From assembly GCA_963836405.1 (NCBI GenBank), contig CAWIJL010000003.1, forward strand, positions 1-64,000: DNA of 64,000 bases. The letters are read 5' to 3'. Below are positions 6,962 through 15,204 of this stretch, one piece after another. Below the pieces are notes generated by a model that was not told where the DNA came from, did no database searches, and was given only the letters and a program-made list of their open reading frames with translations. The first letter of the stretch is position 1. Every line of letters starts with the position of its first letter. The position numbers were made by a program, and so were the translations under genes. The DNA is from CAWIJJ01 sp963836405. GTDB lineage: Bacteria; Acidobacteriota; Terriglobia; Bryobacterales; Bryobacteraceae.

Positions 6962-8734
6962 GTGGAAGCGCTGGAAACTACGATTGATGCGAGAACGCGG
7001 GAGATCCTGAGCAGCCTGGAGTCCGCCATTCGCGATTTCGAGCGGGATGCCTCCGCCGGGGAGAAGATCATTCGGGGGCTTCTCGACGAGGGCGGGCCGG
7101 CGTTCTATGACGCCGCCCTCTATGTTCTGGCCAGTTTCGACGATTCGCGCGGCGCTCAATTCTTTCTGACCACGCTGGCGGAAGCCAACCTGCTTGTCTC
7201 GATGCTCGCCGAGCCGGATCTGAGTAAGGAACAGGTCTTGAGGGTGGCGCGGGCGGGCATGAGTTGTTGCCACATGCTGGATGTGGCTTTGGCCCGGTAC
7301 CTGTCCGGCCAGGCGGCTTTGCGGAGCGGCGCGTTGCCGCCGGAACTGCAGCGGCTGATGGAGATCCTGAGCGAGACCTCCAACGTTTCCCGAATCCTTC
7401 CTTCGCTCCTGGTGATGGCGCGCCAGCAGAACCCCCACCTCCAGTCCAAGGCGGTACTGATGGTGGGCCGCGCCAACCGCAGCGCCAAGTGGCTGCAATC
7501 CCGGCTCTCGGATTCCGATCCGCGGGTGCGGGCGAATGCGGTGGAGGCGCTCTGGGAAATCGACACCGCGGAAGCCCGGGAATTATTGGAAAAGGCGACG
7601 CTCGACGGCAACAACCGGGTAGTGGGGAATGCGCTGGTGGGGCTGTACCGGCTGGGCGACAGCTCCGCGATCGCCCGGCTGTTCCAGATGAGCGAGCATC
7701 CGGGGAAGCTGTTCCGGGCCACAGCCGCATGGGCCATGGGTGAGACAGGGGATCCGCGGTTCTCGCGCGCCCTGGCCCGGCTGCTGACCGAGCCTCATGC
7801 CGGCGTGCGCAGCCGCGCCTTTGCTGCCTTGGGGCGAATCCGGACGGCGTCACCGCGGGGTGAACGGTGGCGCGTGGCCGTCGTTTTCGAGAAGAGTGTA
7901 AGGAAGGGCTGGCGATACCTTCGCGTGGATGTCACCGGCCAGGATGGAAAAGCGCAGACCGGATTGCTGGCCACGCACTTCGTTCTCACCGAAGATGGCC
8001 AGGCGCCGGTGAACTATACCGTCGAAGAGCGGCAGGCTGCGGAATCTCTGGCGGTGGCGTTCGTGTTTCCGCGCTTCGGAGGACCCGGCCCGGACGCGCT
8101 TCAGCAGGTCCTGCTCGACACGATCGAAGAGAAACATCAGCCGGCCTTCTGGGCGGTGGCGCCCTACCGGCAGGCTCGGAACGAGATCCACGCGAAACTG
8201 GCCGGCCACGCGATCGATTTTGAGGCGGCCCCGCCGCCGGACAGGTTGGAGGCCCCACTCGCCTACTCGGCCGATCCCGACGTCATCCGGTCGGCGCTGC
8301 TGCGACCACCCGCGGCGGAGGGTGCGAGTCTCTGGGCCTCGATCGGGCGGGCGGTTCAGATCGAGGGCGGCCCGGTCCGGGGGCAGAGGCATATCATCGT
8401 CTACAGCGCCGGAGCAAACAGCCCAACGCGGGACTACGGCCCCATCGCGTCCCAGGCGCGCAGGGCGCAGGCCGCAGTTCACGCCATCGTGACCGGAGAC
8501 AGTCCGCTGCTCGCGAACCTTTGCCAGTTCACGGGGGGTACCGTACACACGGCGGCTACGGCGGATGAGGCCGCGGCCCTGGTGGAACGCGTTTATCGAA
8601 GTCTGAGCGCCCGCTATGCGGTGCGCTACCAGACCGCATTGCCCGCCGCCGGATCCCTCACGCTACGGGTCCAATCCGGCTCCGGCCGGGGCGAGACATC
8701 CATCGCCGTCGAGCGGGGCTGCGATGCCGGTTAA
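6962..8734 (+). CDS. HEAT-repeat protein with VWFA-related C-terminal region
   Basis: A 590-residue protein without an obvious signal peptide, starting at a GTG. Residues about 100-290 contain several HEAT-like helix pairs (for example LSDSDPRVRANAVEALWEI and ATAAWAMGETGDPRFSRALARLL), a scaffold for protein contacts. The C-terminal half resembles the VWFA-related domain common in acidobacterial secreted proteins (segment QRHIIVYSAG, then CQFTGGTVHTAAT and YRSLSARYAVRYQ), but I do not see an intact metal-ion-dependent DxSxS site, so it is probably degenerate. It follows the aldolase by 41 bp. The function is unknown; a binding/scaffold role is only inferred. Confidence 0.7.
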   Translation: MEALETTIDARTREILSSLESAIRDFERDASAGEKIIRGLLDEGGPAFYDAALYVLASFDDSRGAQFFLTTLAEANLLVSMLAEPDLSKEQVLRVARAGMSCCHMLDVALARYLSGQAALRSGALPPELQRLMEILSETSNVSRILPSLLVMARQQNPHLQSKAVLMVGRANRSAKWLQSRLSDSDPRVRANAVEALWEIDTAEARELLEKATLDGNNRVVGNALVGLYRLGDSSAIARLFQMSEHPGKLFRATAAWAMGETGDPRFSRALARLLTEPHAGVRSRAFAALGRIRTASPRGERWRVAVVFEKSVRKGWRYLRVDVTGQDGKAQTGLLATHFVLTEDGQAPVNYTVEERQAAESLAVAFVFPRFGGPGPDALQQVLLDTIEEKHQPAFWAVAPYRQARNEIHAKLAGHAIDFEAAPPPDRLEAPLAYSADPDVIRSALLRPPAAEGASLWASIGRAVQIEGGPVRGQRHIIVYSAGANSPTRDYGPIASQARRAQAAVHAIVTGDSPLLANLCQFTGGTVHTAATADEAAALVERVYRSLSARYAVRYQTALPAAGSLTLRVQSGSGRGETSIAVERGCDAG

Positions 8735-8750
8735 ATCTACCCATGCGATT

Positions 8751-10280
8751 TCAACGGACCAGGCGTCGCACCAGGCCCCGGGATTCATCGATACCAAGCG
8801 CGTAGGTAAGCGCGAAATATGCCGCTCCGTAGGCTCCGAGAATGGGAACGGCTAGAAGCTCGGGGCGTGCGGGCGGGATGGAGAGTTTGACCATCCAGGC
8901 CGCAGCGGCAGATACCAGGGCCGCGCCCCACAGGCGTGCCGAGATGTCCGGGCGCAGTCCGGTGGTTCCGATGCGGCGGTTCAGCGAGCGGCGCAGCAAA
9001 GCGAACTCGACCCATCCGGCCACACCGGCCGAACCGGTCAGACCGGCCACTCCCAGGCGCAGCGGGAACGCGGCCAGCCAACCGAACGCGATGGTCAAAG
9101 CCACGCGCACCACGGCGAAGCGCAGCGGCGTGCGTGTGTCGCGCAGCGCGTAATAGGTGGACGCGTAGAGCCGTCCCAACGTGGAAGCGAGCAGCCCGAT
9201 GGCCGAGCCCACCAGGATGCCCCACAACCGCAGGGTCGCCGCATGGGTGAACTTGCCATTTTCGAACAGCGCGCCCCCCACCACGTCGCCGAGCGCGGCA
9301 AAGGCTACGGCGGAGGGAACCACGAAGAAGGCGATGCGCCGCAGCCCCGCGTCCAATCGCCGGCGCAGGTAAACGGCAACCTCGGCGTCGGTTCCCGTGA
9401 TGCTCGACATCGCGGGCAGTTCGGCGGCGGAGACGGCCATGCCGAAGAGGCTGACGGGCAGCACGTTGAGCGTCTGCGCATTGGTGAGCAGCGCCATCGC
9501 GCCTTCGCCCAGGTAGCTGGCCAGGATGTTGTCGACATACGCGCTGATCTGCACCACGCCGCGGCTGAAGAACACCGGGACAAAGTTGCGCAGTACCTCG
9601 CGCACGCGGGCGGCATGCACCGCCGCTTCCACTTTTAGATGGCGAACCAGGCGCAGCACCACCGGAATCTGAACCAGCAACTGGAGCGCGCTGCCCGCCA
9701 CCGCGCCCCACGCCAGCGTGACCGCCAACTGCGACTCCTCCTGGCCGCGAAACGCGATCATGGTCGCGATCATCGCCAGGCTGGAGATCACGGGCGCCGA
9801 ATAGGACAGGAAGAATTTGCGATGGCTGTTCAGGATGCCCAGGCACCAGGCCGAGAGCACCAGCAGCCCGACCGCCGGAAACAGCACGCGCACCAGCCGG
9901 ACCGTGAGCTCGCGTTTCTGTTCGGGAAAACCGGGCGCGATGGCAAAGATGAGATACGGCGCGGCGAGGATTCCCGCCAGCACCAGCGCGGAAGTGGCCA
10001 GCGCCAGAATGGTTCCTACCGCGCCCGCAACGCGGCCGGCTTCCTTCTCGTCGTTCTGGGCCAGCAGGCGGGCGTACACGGGGATGAAGGAGGCGGAGAG
10101 CACGCCTTCGCCAAGCAGGTTTTGCAGGATGTTCGGGATGCGAAAGGCGGCGTTGAACGCATCGGCCGCTTCGAAGATGCCGAAGTAGCGCGCGAAGATC
10201 CGCTGCCGGACCAGGCCGGCGATCCGGCTCAACAGGATGCCCGCGGCCACCAGAAATGCGTGCCGGCCGGTGCGCTCCAT
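8751..10280 (-). CDS. murJ: Lipid II flippase MurJ (MviN family)
   Basis: A 509-residue polytopic membrane protein of the MOP superfamily, with the MurJ N-terminal signature LLSRIAGLVRQRIFARYFG and the segment ADAFNAAFRIPNILQNLLGEGVLSASFIPVYARLL, plus about 14 hydrophobic helices. MurJ flips the peptidoglycan precursor lipid II across the inner membrane. The ATG abuts the stop codon of the upstream dehydrogenase gene with no gap (stop at 10281-10283, start at 10280), so the two are probably co-transcribed and translationally coupled. Confidence 0.94.
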   Translation of the reverse strand: MERTGRHAFLVAAGILLSRIAGLVRQRIFARYFGIFEAADAFNAAFRIPNILQNLLGEGVLSASFIPVYARLLAQNDEKEAGRVAGAVGTILALATSALVLAGILAAPYLIFAIAPGFPEQKRELTVRLVRVLFPAVGLLVLSAWCLGILNSHRKFFLSYSAPVISSLAMIATMIAFRGQEESQLAVTLAWGAVAGSALQLLVQIPVVLRLVRHLKVEAAVHAARVREVLRNFVPVFFSRGVVQISAYVDNILASYLGEGAMALLTNAQTLNVLPVSLFGMAVSAAELPAMSSITGTDAEVAVYLRRRLDAGLRRIAFFVVPSAVAFAALGDVVGGALFENGKFTHAATLRLWGILVGSAIGLLASTLGRLYASTYYALRDTRTPLRFAVVRVALTIAFGWLAAFPLRLGVAGLTGSAGVAGWVEFALLRRSLNRRIGTTGLRPDISARLWGAALVSAAAAWMVKLSIPPARPELLAVPILGAYGAAYFALTYALGIDESRGLVRRLVR

Positions 10281-11345
10281 TTAGCCCAGTTTCTCCAGCA
10301 CGGCGGCGGCGACGTCTTCGGTGCCGGCGCTGCCGCCCAGGTCCGGCGTGCGCACCCGCTCCTCGGCGAGCACCGCGGCCACGGCGGCCTCCACCTCGCG
10401 CGCGGCCTGCTCCATTTCCAGGTGCTCCAACATCATGGCAGCGCTGAGGATCATAGCCAGCGGGTTGACGACGCCTTTCCCCGCGATGTCGGGCGCCGAG
10501 CCGTGCACCGGCTCGAACATGGAGGGAAAGCGGCGCGAGGGATCGATGTTGGCGCTCGCCGCGAGGCCCATGCTGCCGATGATGGCGGCGGAGACGTCGC
10601 TCAGGATGTCGCAGAACAGGTTCGATCCCACCACCACGTCGAACGATTCCGGCCGCCGGATGAAGTTCATGGCCGCGGCATCCACCAGCAGGGACTCGGT
10701 GGCGATTTCCGGAAAATCGGCGGCCACCTCGCGAAACACGCGGTCCCACAGGACCATGCTGAAGCCCTGCGCGTTGGACTTGGTGATGGACGTCACGCGC
10801 CGTTGGCGGTTGCGCCGCACCGCCAGTTCGAAGGCGAAGCGCACGATGCGCTCGATGCCGCGCCGCGTGAATACCGACGTCTGGATGGCGATCTCTTCGG
10901 GCTGGTGCTGGTAGACGAAGCCGCCCACCTGCGCGTATTCGCCCTCGGTGTTCTCGCGCACCACGACGAAGTCGATCTCACCGCCTTTGCGATTGGCGAG
11001 GGGCGAGGTCACGCCGGGGTAGAGGAACGCGGGACGCACGTTGGCGTACTGGTCGAAGGTGCGGCGGATAGGCAGCAGCAGGCCGTTGAGCGTGGTGTGG
11101 TCCGGGATCTCGGGATGGCCCACGGCTCCGAGCAGAATGGCATCGCACGGCTGCAACAGGTCGATGGCGCCCGCCGGCATCATGCGGCCCCAGCGGAAGA
11201 AGTGATCCGCGCCCCATTCAAAATCCTGAAACGCGAAGTTCACGCCGTGTTTGCGTGCTACTGTGTCGAGCACCAACCTGGCGGGCGGAAGAACCTCCTT
11301 GCCCACACCGTCGCCGGCTATCACTGCAATTGTAAAAGTTCGCAT
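10281..11345 (-). CDS. Tartrate/D-malate-type decarboxylating dehydrogenase
   Basis: A 354-residue beta-decarboxylating NAD-dependent dehydrogenase of the isocitrate/isopropylmalate family. The details fit the tartrate dehydrogenase/DmlA branch best: FEWGADHFFRWGRMMP near the N-terminus, LLGAVGHPEIPDHTTLNG, RRTFDQYANVRP, VVRENTEGEYAQVGG and the metal-site segment SNLFCDILSD; the motif FEPVHGSAPDIAGKG is conserved in the whole superfamily. The likely reaction is oxidative decarboxylation of D-malate or tartrate, though LeuB-like promiscuity is common. The start is the ATG at 11345 (MRTFTIAVIAGDGVGKEV). It is encoded directly upstream of murJ. Confidence 0.82.
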   Translation of the reverse strand: MRTFTIAVIAGDGVGKEVLPPARLVLDTVARKHGVNFAFQDFEWGADHFFRWGRMMPAGAIDLLQPCDAILLGAVGHPEIPDHTTLNGLLLPIRRTFDQYANVRPAFLYPGVTSPLANRKGGEIDFVVVRENTEGEYAQVGGFVYQHQPEEIAIQTSVFTRRGIERIVRFAFELAVRRNRQRRVTSITKSNAQGFSMVLWDRVFREVAADFPEIATESLLVDAAAMNFIRRPESFDVVVGSNLFCDILSDVSAAIIGSMGLAASANIDPSRRFPSMFEPVHGSAPDIAGKGVVNPLAMILSAAMMLEHLEMEQAAREVEAAVAAVLAEERVRTPDLGGSAGTEDVAAAVLEKLG

Positions 11346-11371
11346 GGGAAGGCCGAAGCCTACCCTACATC

Positions 11372-11914
11372 TTAGCGGAGGCGCGAGTAGGCACGGCGCA
11401 CGTTGGAGGGCAGATCGTAATAGTCGAACTCGTCCGGCGCGCACCAGGTTACGTCGCGGGCCTCTTCGGAGGCGTGCAGCTTTTCCGACAGAGCGCGGAA
11501 ATGAAACACCAGGTCGTGATGCAGATGGTAGGGCTCGTTGCGGCGCGCCGGAATTCCGTGCACGTCGAGCGAAACCAGGCGCGGCCTGCCGTTGGCGGCG
11601 AGCACGGCGCCGGTCTCTTCGATCACTTCGCGGCGGGCTGCATCCCAGATCTCGGGGTCCGACGTTTCGACGTGCCCGCCGGGCAGCAGCCAGCGATCGA
11701 GGCGCCGGTGATGCACCAGCAGCAGGCGCACGCTATCGGGCGCCAGCACCAGGCCGGTGCAGGTGATATGTCCGGGCTCGAACTGCCTGCGCGAAAACGG
11801 CGCCGGCGAGGAGTCGAGCAACATCACGATCAGTTCGCGGCTCTTGCCGGCCGCGCCGTCCAACGGATCGTCGAAGGATCGGGCGAGGGCGGAAACCGAG
11901 GGGGCGTCGATCAT
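11372..11914 (-). CDS. Nudix hydrolase
   Basis: A 180-residue protein with an N-terminal extension of about 45 residues followed by a Nudix domain. The Nudix box reads GGHVETSDPEIWDAARREV then IEETG: close to GX5EX7REUXEEXGU but with one extra residue and aspartate for the first glutamate, as in a known GGHVE subgroup. Nudix enzymes cleave nucleoside diphosphates linked to other moieties; the substrate is unknown. It lies upstream of the dehydrogenase-murJ pair on the same strand with a 26-bp gap, so it may head that transcript. No clear ribosome-binding site precedes the ATG at 11914. Confidence 0.85.
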   Translation of the reverse strand: MIDAPSVSALARSFDDPLDGAAGKSRELIVMLLDSSPAPFSRRQFEPGHITCTGLVLAPDSVRLLLVHHRRLDRWLLPGGHVETSDPEIWDAARREVIEETGAVLAANGRPRLVSLDVHGIPARRNEPYHLHHDLVFHFRALSEKLHASEEARDVTWCAPDEFDYYDLPSNVRRAYSRLR

Positions 11915-11982
11915 GGAAAAGGGGGAGTCGCCTTCAGTATAGCTTGCGCGGAAGTGCAGGGCTTGTCGCTCGCTGACGCTCG

Positions 11983-12010
11983 CGGCTATCGGCTATCGGC
12001 TTTCGGCTAA
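11983..12010. repeat. Four tandem heptamers
   Basis: Four consecutive 7-bp units (CGGCTAT, CGGCTAT, CGGCTTT, CGGCTAA) lie in the 126-bp gap between the Nudix and ric genes. The last unit diverges. No function is evident. Confidence 0.6.
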
Positions 12011-12040
12011 AGAGGCTCCTCGCGAAGTTTCTTGGAGTAA

Positions 12041-12766
12041 TTAACCGTTGGCCTTTTCGAGCTGCTCGGCGCGTGGAAACAGGATGTTGTTCTCGAGGTG
12101 GATGTGCATGTGCAGGTCGCGCTCGAGCTCATCGAGGCTGCTCATCAAGGCGCGGTACGTGACGCAGGCGTATTCCGGCAGCGCGTAGTCCTTGGTGATT
12201 TCGCGGATTCTGGCGAGCGCGCGGCCGGCGCTCTCATGCTCCGCTTCCATCATGTGGATCGGATTGGCAACGCTTCCGAAAGGAGTGCGAGGCAGGGACT
12301 GTCCGGACTGGAGCGCCTCTTCGTACGCGACGATGGAGGGGAACAGGATCATCTCCTCCTTGCGAAGGTGCATTTCCAACTCCGCGCGCAATTCCGCGAA
12401 GACTTCGGGAAGGCCGGTGAGCGTGGGACCGTAGCGCTCGTTGTAGACGCGGTAAACCTTGTGCAGGCGGGCCTCGGTGGCGGGCAATTCCCGGCGCAGG
12501 TAAGCGTGATGCGTCTCGACGATATGCTGCACCAGTTCGCGCGCGGGGGCAGTGGTCCAATCCGTTTCGCCGGGGGTTGCGCCGGCGAGCGCGGCATCGA
12601 TTTCGCGGCGCACCGTTTCCAAATCGTGTCCCTGGCTGCGGCATACTTCGTCCAGCGGGCGCTTGCCTCCGCAGCAGTAGTCGATCCCGAACTTCTCAAA
12701 CACACGGACGGCGCCGAGCGAATTCGCCGCAATTTCCGCAACCGTCAAGTTTTCCGCTAATTGCAT
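12041..12766 (-). CDS. ric: Iron-sulfur cluster repair di-iron protein (Ric/ScdA/YtfE)
   Basis: A 241-residue protein with the full ScdA/YtfE layout: an N-terminal ScdA_N domain containing the FEKFGIDYCCGGKRPL double-cysteine motif (about residues 22-38), then a hemerythrin-like four-helix domain with metal-binding histidines and glutamates (ETHHAYLRRELP, EMHLRKEEMILFP, EAEHESAG, HIHLENNILFPRA). These proteins repair iron-sulfur clusters damaged by nitric oxide or oxidants. I choose the ATG at 12766 because GGAAGGA lies 9 nt upstream; ATG 12775 and GTG 12784 are in frame but overlap that site. A CRP/FNR-like palindrome lies about 52 nt upstream of the start. Confidence 0.93.
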   Translation of the reverse strand: MQLAENLTVAEIAANSLGAVRVFEKFGIDYCCGGKRPLDEVCRSQGHDLETVRREIDAALAGATPGETDWTTAPARELVQHIVETHHAYLRRELPATEARLHKVYRVYNERYGPTLTGLPEVFAELRAELEMHLRKEEMILFPSIVAYEEALQSGQSLPRTPFGSVANPIHMMEAEHESAGRALARIREITKDYALPEYACVTYRALMSSLDELERDLHMHIHLENNILFPRAEQLEKANG

Positions 12767-12817
12767 CTGGATCATTCCTTCCACTTACGATTGTGGAGGA
12801 CAGGGAGGCGGCTGGCA

Positions 12818-12831
12818 GTGACTTGAGTCAC
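12818..12831. promoter_or_regulatory. CRP/FNR-family-like palindrome upstream of ric
   Basis: GTGACTTGAGTCAC is a perfect 14-bp palindrome. Its GTGA-N6-TCAC layout is the core of CRP-type operators. It lies between ric and the stop codon of the next upstream gene (which it overlaps), where a ric promoter would be expected. Binding by a specific regulator is inferred, not shown. Confidence 0.45.
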
Positions 12832-14243
12832 CGATCGGCGGCGTGCGCGTACACCGGCCAGCCCAGGTAGGTTTCGAACGCATCCGCAAGCACGCCGGCG
12901 CAGCTCGAAGCATTCATGGCGGCGTGGTGTTCGAAGCCGTTCCGGCAGATGAAGCGCATCAGTTTTTGAAGCCGCGGCACCTCCACGACGGCGCGACTGC
13001 CGAAGGTGGATAGAGGGTCGTCCGTGAATCGGCCCTCGCCCACGTAGGCGCGAATGCAGCCTTCGACATCATCGGTCCCGATGCGTGCGAAGGTAACGGG
13101 TCCGGCCGGCGTGCGGCCCGCGAGCGCGCCCCAGGTATTCTGCTCCCCGAGGGTGGTGCCGAGAATCGGGGCCGTGCCGATCTCGATATCCGGCATGAAA
13201 CTCTTGGCCCAGTTTCCGCAGTGGAAGAAGACGCACTTGTTGCGGTCGCTGCCGTAGTTGTTGTTCCAATCGACGAGCGCGCTCGGCCGGCCGGAGGCAA
13301 GCTGCAAGGCGTACATCGCAACCACGCCGGCAATGTCCACCTCGCAGGCGCTCGGCATCAGCCGCTCGCTCATCATACTCATGACGGTGCACACGTTCAC
13401 GCCGAAGTTCTGCTGCATCGAGCTCCAGCATTGGATGGCCGAAGCATCGAGGCTATTCGCATCCATCCAGTCCAGCAGGACCAGCGCCAGCTTTGCCATG
13501 CGCGTCAGGGCCGAGCCCGGCACCTGCATCGCGTTGGCGTAGCCGCCGATCTCGGCGATCTTTTCGCGGACGCGCGGGTCTCCATCGTCAATCCGTGCCG
13601 CCCTTCCGAAGACGTCCGACAGGTCCATGGTGCTCACGCCGATGCCGGAAGCCTGGAGCAGTTTCTCGCTGTAGCGGGTGGTGTTGAAGGCGTTCGGCCG
13701 CGCGCCCACGGCCCCGATCCGCGCCCGCCGCAAGCCGCGCACAACGCGGCATTGGGCCACGAAGCCCTGGAGGTCCCGCCGGAACTCCGCCGAGAGCGGG
13801 TGGACCGTGTGATCTTCGGTCAGGCTGAACGGGATGCGGTACTGCCGCAGGTTGTTGCACACCGAGATCTTGCCGCAGAACGCATCGCGCCGCCGCTCCA
13901 CCGAGAGCTGGTCCAGATCGTCCGGGTACGCCTGCACGAGCACCGGCACGTTCAGCTCGGCCAGCTTCAGAGTCTCGGCAACGCCCTTCTCGTCGCCGAA
14001 ATTAGGCAGACACACCAGCACGCCGTCGATGTGGCCGCGATTCGACTGGAACAGTTCGGCGCAGCGCCTGGCGTGGTCCCAGGTTTCCACCGCTCCGAGC
14101 TTGGTCGCCTGCTCATCCAGCATGACGGGCTCGATGCCCAATTCGCCGAAGAGCTTCACCAGATCCCGCCGGGCTTCGCCGACGAGCACATCGGGAAAGA
14201 AGTCGCGATTGCCGACGATTACCGCCAGAGTCGTTTTAGCCAT
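12828..14243 (-). CDS. L-fucose/L-arabinose isomerase-like protein
   Basis: A 471-residue cytoplasmic protein resembling the L-fucose isomerase-like superfamily. The N-terminal Rossmann-like part carries ETWDHARRCAELF and GVLVCLPNFGDEKG; the C-terminal part contains WSSMQQNFGVNVCTVMS, CEVDIAGVVAMYAL and FFHCGNWAKSF, with Glu/Asp/His residues suited to a metal site. It is the last gene of a minus-strand sugar ABC transporter set and 10 bp from the binding-protein gene, so it probably processes the imported sugar. The exact sugar and whether it is a true isomerase cannot be read from sequence. Confidence 0.75.
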   Translation of the reverse strand: MAKTTLAVIVGNRDFFPDVLVGEARRDLVKLFGELGIEPVMLDEQATKLGAVETWDHARRCAELFQSNRGHIDGVLVCLPNFGDEKGVAETLKLAELNVPVLVQAYPDDLDQLSVERRRDAFCGKISVCNNLRQYRIPFSLTEDHTVHPLSAEFRRDLQGFVAQCRVVRGLRRARIGAVGARPNAFNTTRYSEKLLQASGIGVSTMDLSDVFGRAARIDDGDPRVREKIAEIGGYANAMQVPGSALTRMAKLALVLLDWMDANSLDASAIQCWSSMQQNFGVNVCTVMSMMSERLMPSACEVDIAGVVAMYALQLASGRPSALVDWNNNYGSDRNKCVFFHCGNWAKSFMPDIEIGTAPILGTTLGEQNTWGALAGRTPAGPVTFARIGTDDVEGCIRAYVGEGRFTDDPLSTFGSRAVVEVPRLQKLMRFICRNGFEHHAAMNASSCAGVLADAFETYLGWPVYAHAADR

Positions 14244-14253
14244 CTCTTCACCC

Positions 14254-15201
14254 TCACTTTCTGCCGAACAATCCGAAGCGATCCGCGTTCGCGGGCGTCA
14301 CGAGCTCGCAGTCGACCGACTGCTTTTCCGGCGACCCTGTGGAGCCGGTGGTCAGGTACCGGTGCATCTGCTCCACGGCCAGCCGGGCGATCGTGGCCGC
14401 CGGTTGCAGCACCGTCGCCTTCATCCCCCCGGCCCGTATGGACGCGATGGCGTCCGGGCTGCCGTCGAAGCCCACCACGACCACCTTCTCCATGCCGGCG
14501 TTCTTCAACGCCGCCACCGCCCCGAGGGCCATCGTGTCGTTGCCCGCAATCACACCCTTGATACTGCGGTTGGCCTGGATCATCGTCTCGATCTTCTGGA
14601 ACGCCTCGGTTTGACTCCAGTTGGCGCTTTGCCGCCCGACCAGTTTCAAGCCGTCGTATTTGTCGAGCACGTCGTGGAAGCCGCGCGTGCGGATGGCGGC
14701 ATTGGTATCCGATTCGCGCCCCACCAGCTCGATGTAGTTTCCTTTTTCCCCGAGAAGCCGCACGAACTCCTGCGCGCCGAGGGTCGCGCCCTGGTAGTTG
14801 TTGGAGACGATCTGGGACACGGCTATACCCGTGGAGTTGATCTCGCGGTCGATGAGACACACCGGGATGCCGGCCGCTTTCGCCTTGCGCACCGCCGCGA
14901 TAGAGGCGTCTGCCCCCGCATTATCGAGCACGATGGCGGCCGCGTTATTGGCGATGGCCACATCGATCAACTGGTCCTGCTTGTGCGCGTCGTCGTCGTG
15001 CGAGTTGGTCGTGACGTCGTAGCCCAGGGAGCGCGCCTGCGCGGCCGCCGTATCCGATTCGGCTTTGAAGAACGGGTTATCGTGCGAGGGCGTGACGATG
15101 GCAATCAGCTTCTTTCCGGCGCCCTCCTTGCTTCCGGAACTACATCCGGCGAGTCCCACTGCCGCTGCCAGCGCCACCAGCCCGGCTCTTTGAAAACGCA
15201 T
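14254..15201 (-). CDS. Sugar ABC transporter substrate-binding lipoprotein (RbsB-like)
   Basis: A 315-residue periplasmic-binding-protein family (type I, ribose-binding-like) protein with a lipoprotein signal peptide: LVALAAAVGLAGC, the cysteine near residue 20. Typical segments include PSHDNPFFKAESDTAAAQA, DNAGADASIAAVRKAKAAGIPVCLIDREI and VVVGFDGSPDAIASIRAG. It captures a monosaccharide for the permease and ATPase encoded immediately upstream. The gap to the permease is 3 bp and to the isomerase-like gene 10 bp. The ligand is unknown. Confidence 0.93.
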   Translation of the reverse strand: MRFQRAGLVALAAAVGLAGCSSGSKEGAGKKLIAIVTPSHDNPFFKAESDTAAAQARSLGYDVTTNSHDDDAHKQDQLIDVAIANNAAAIVLDNAGADASIAAVRKAKAAGIPVCLIDREINSTGIAVSQIVSNNYQGATLGAQEFVRLLGEKGNYIELVGRESDTNAAIRTRGFHDVLDKYDGLKLVGRQSANWSQTEAFQKIETMIQANRSIKGVIAGNDTMALGAVAALKNAGMEKVVVVGFDGSPDAIASIRAGGMKATVLQPAATIARLAVEQMHRYLTTGSTGSPEKQSVDCELVTPANADRFGLFGRK

Positions 15202-15204
15202 CGT

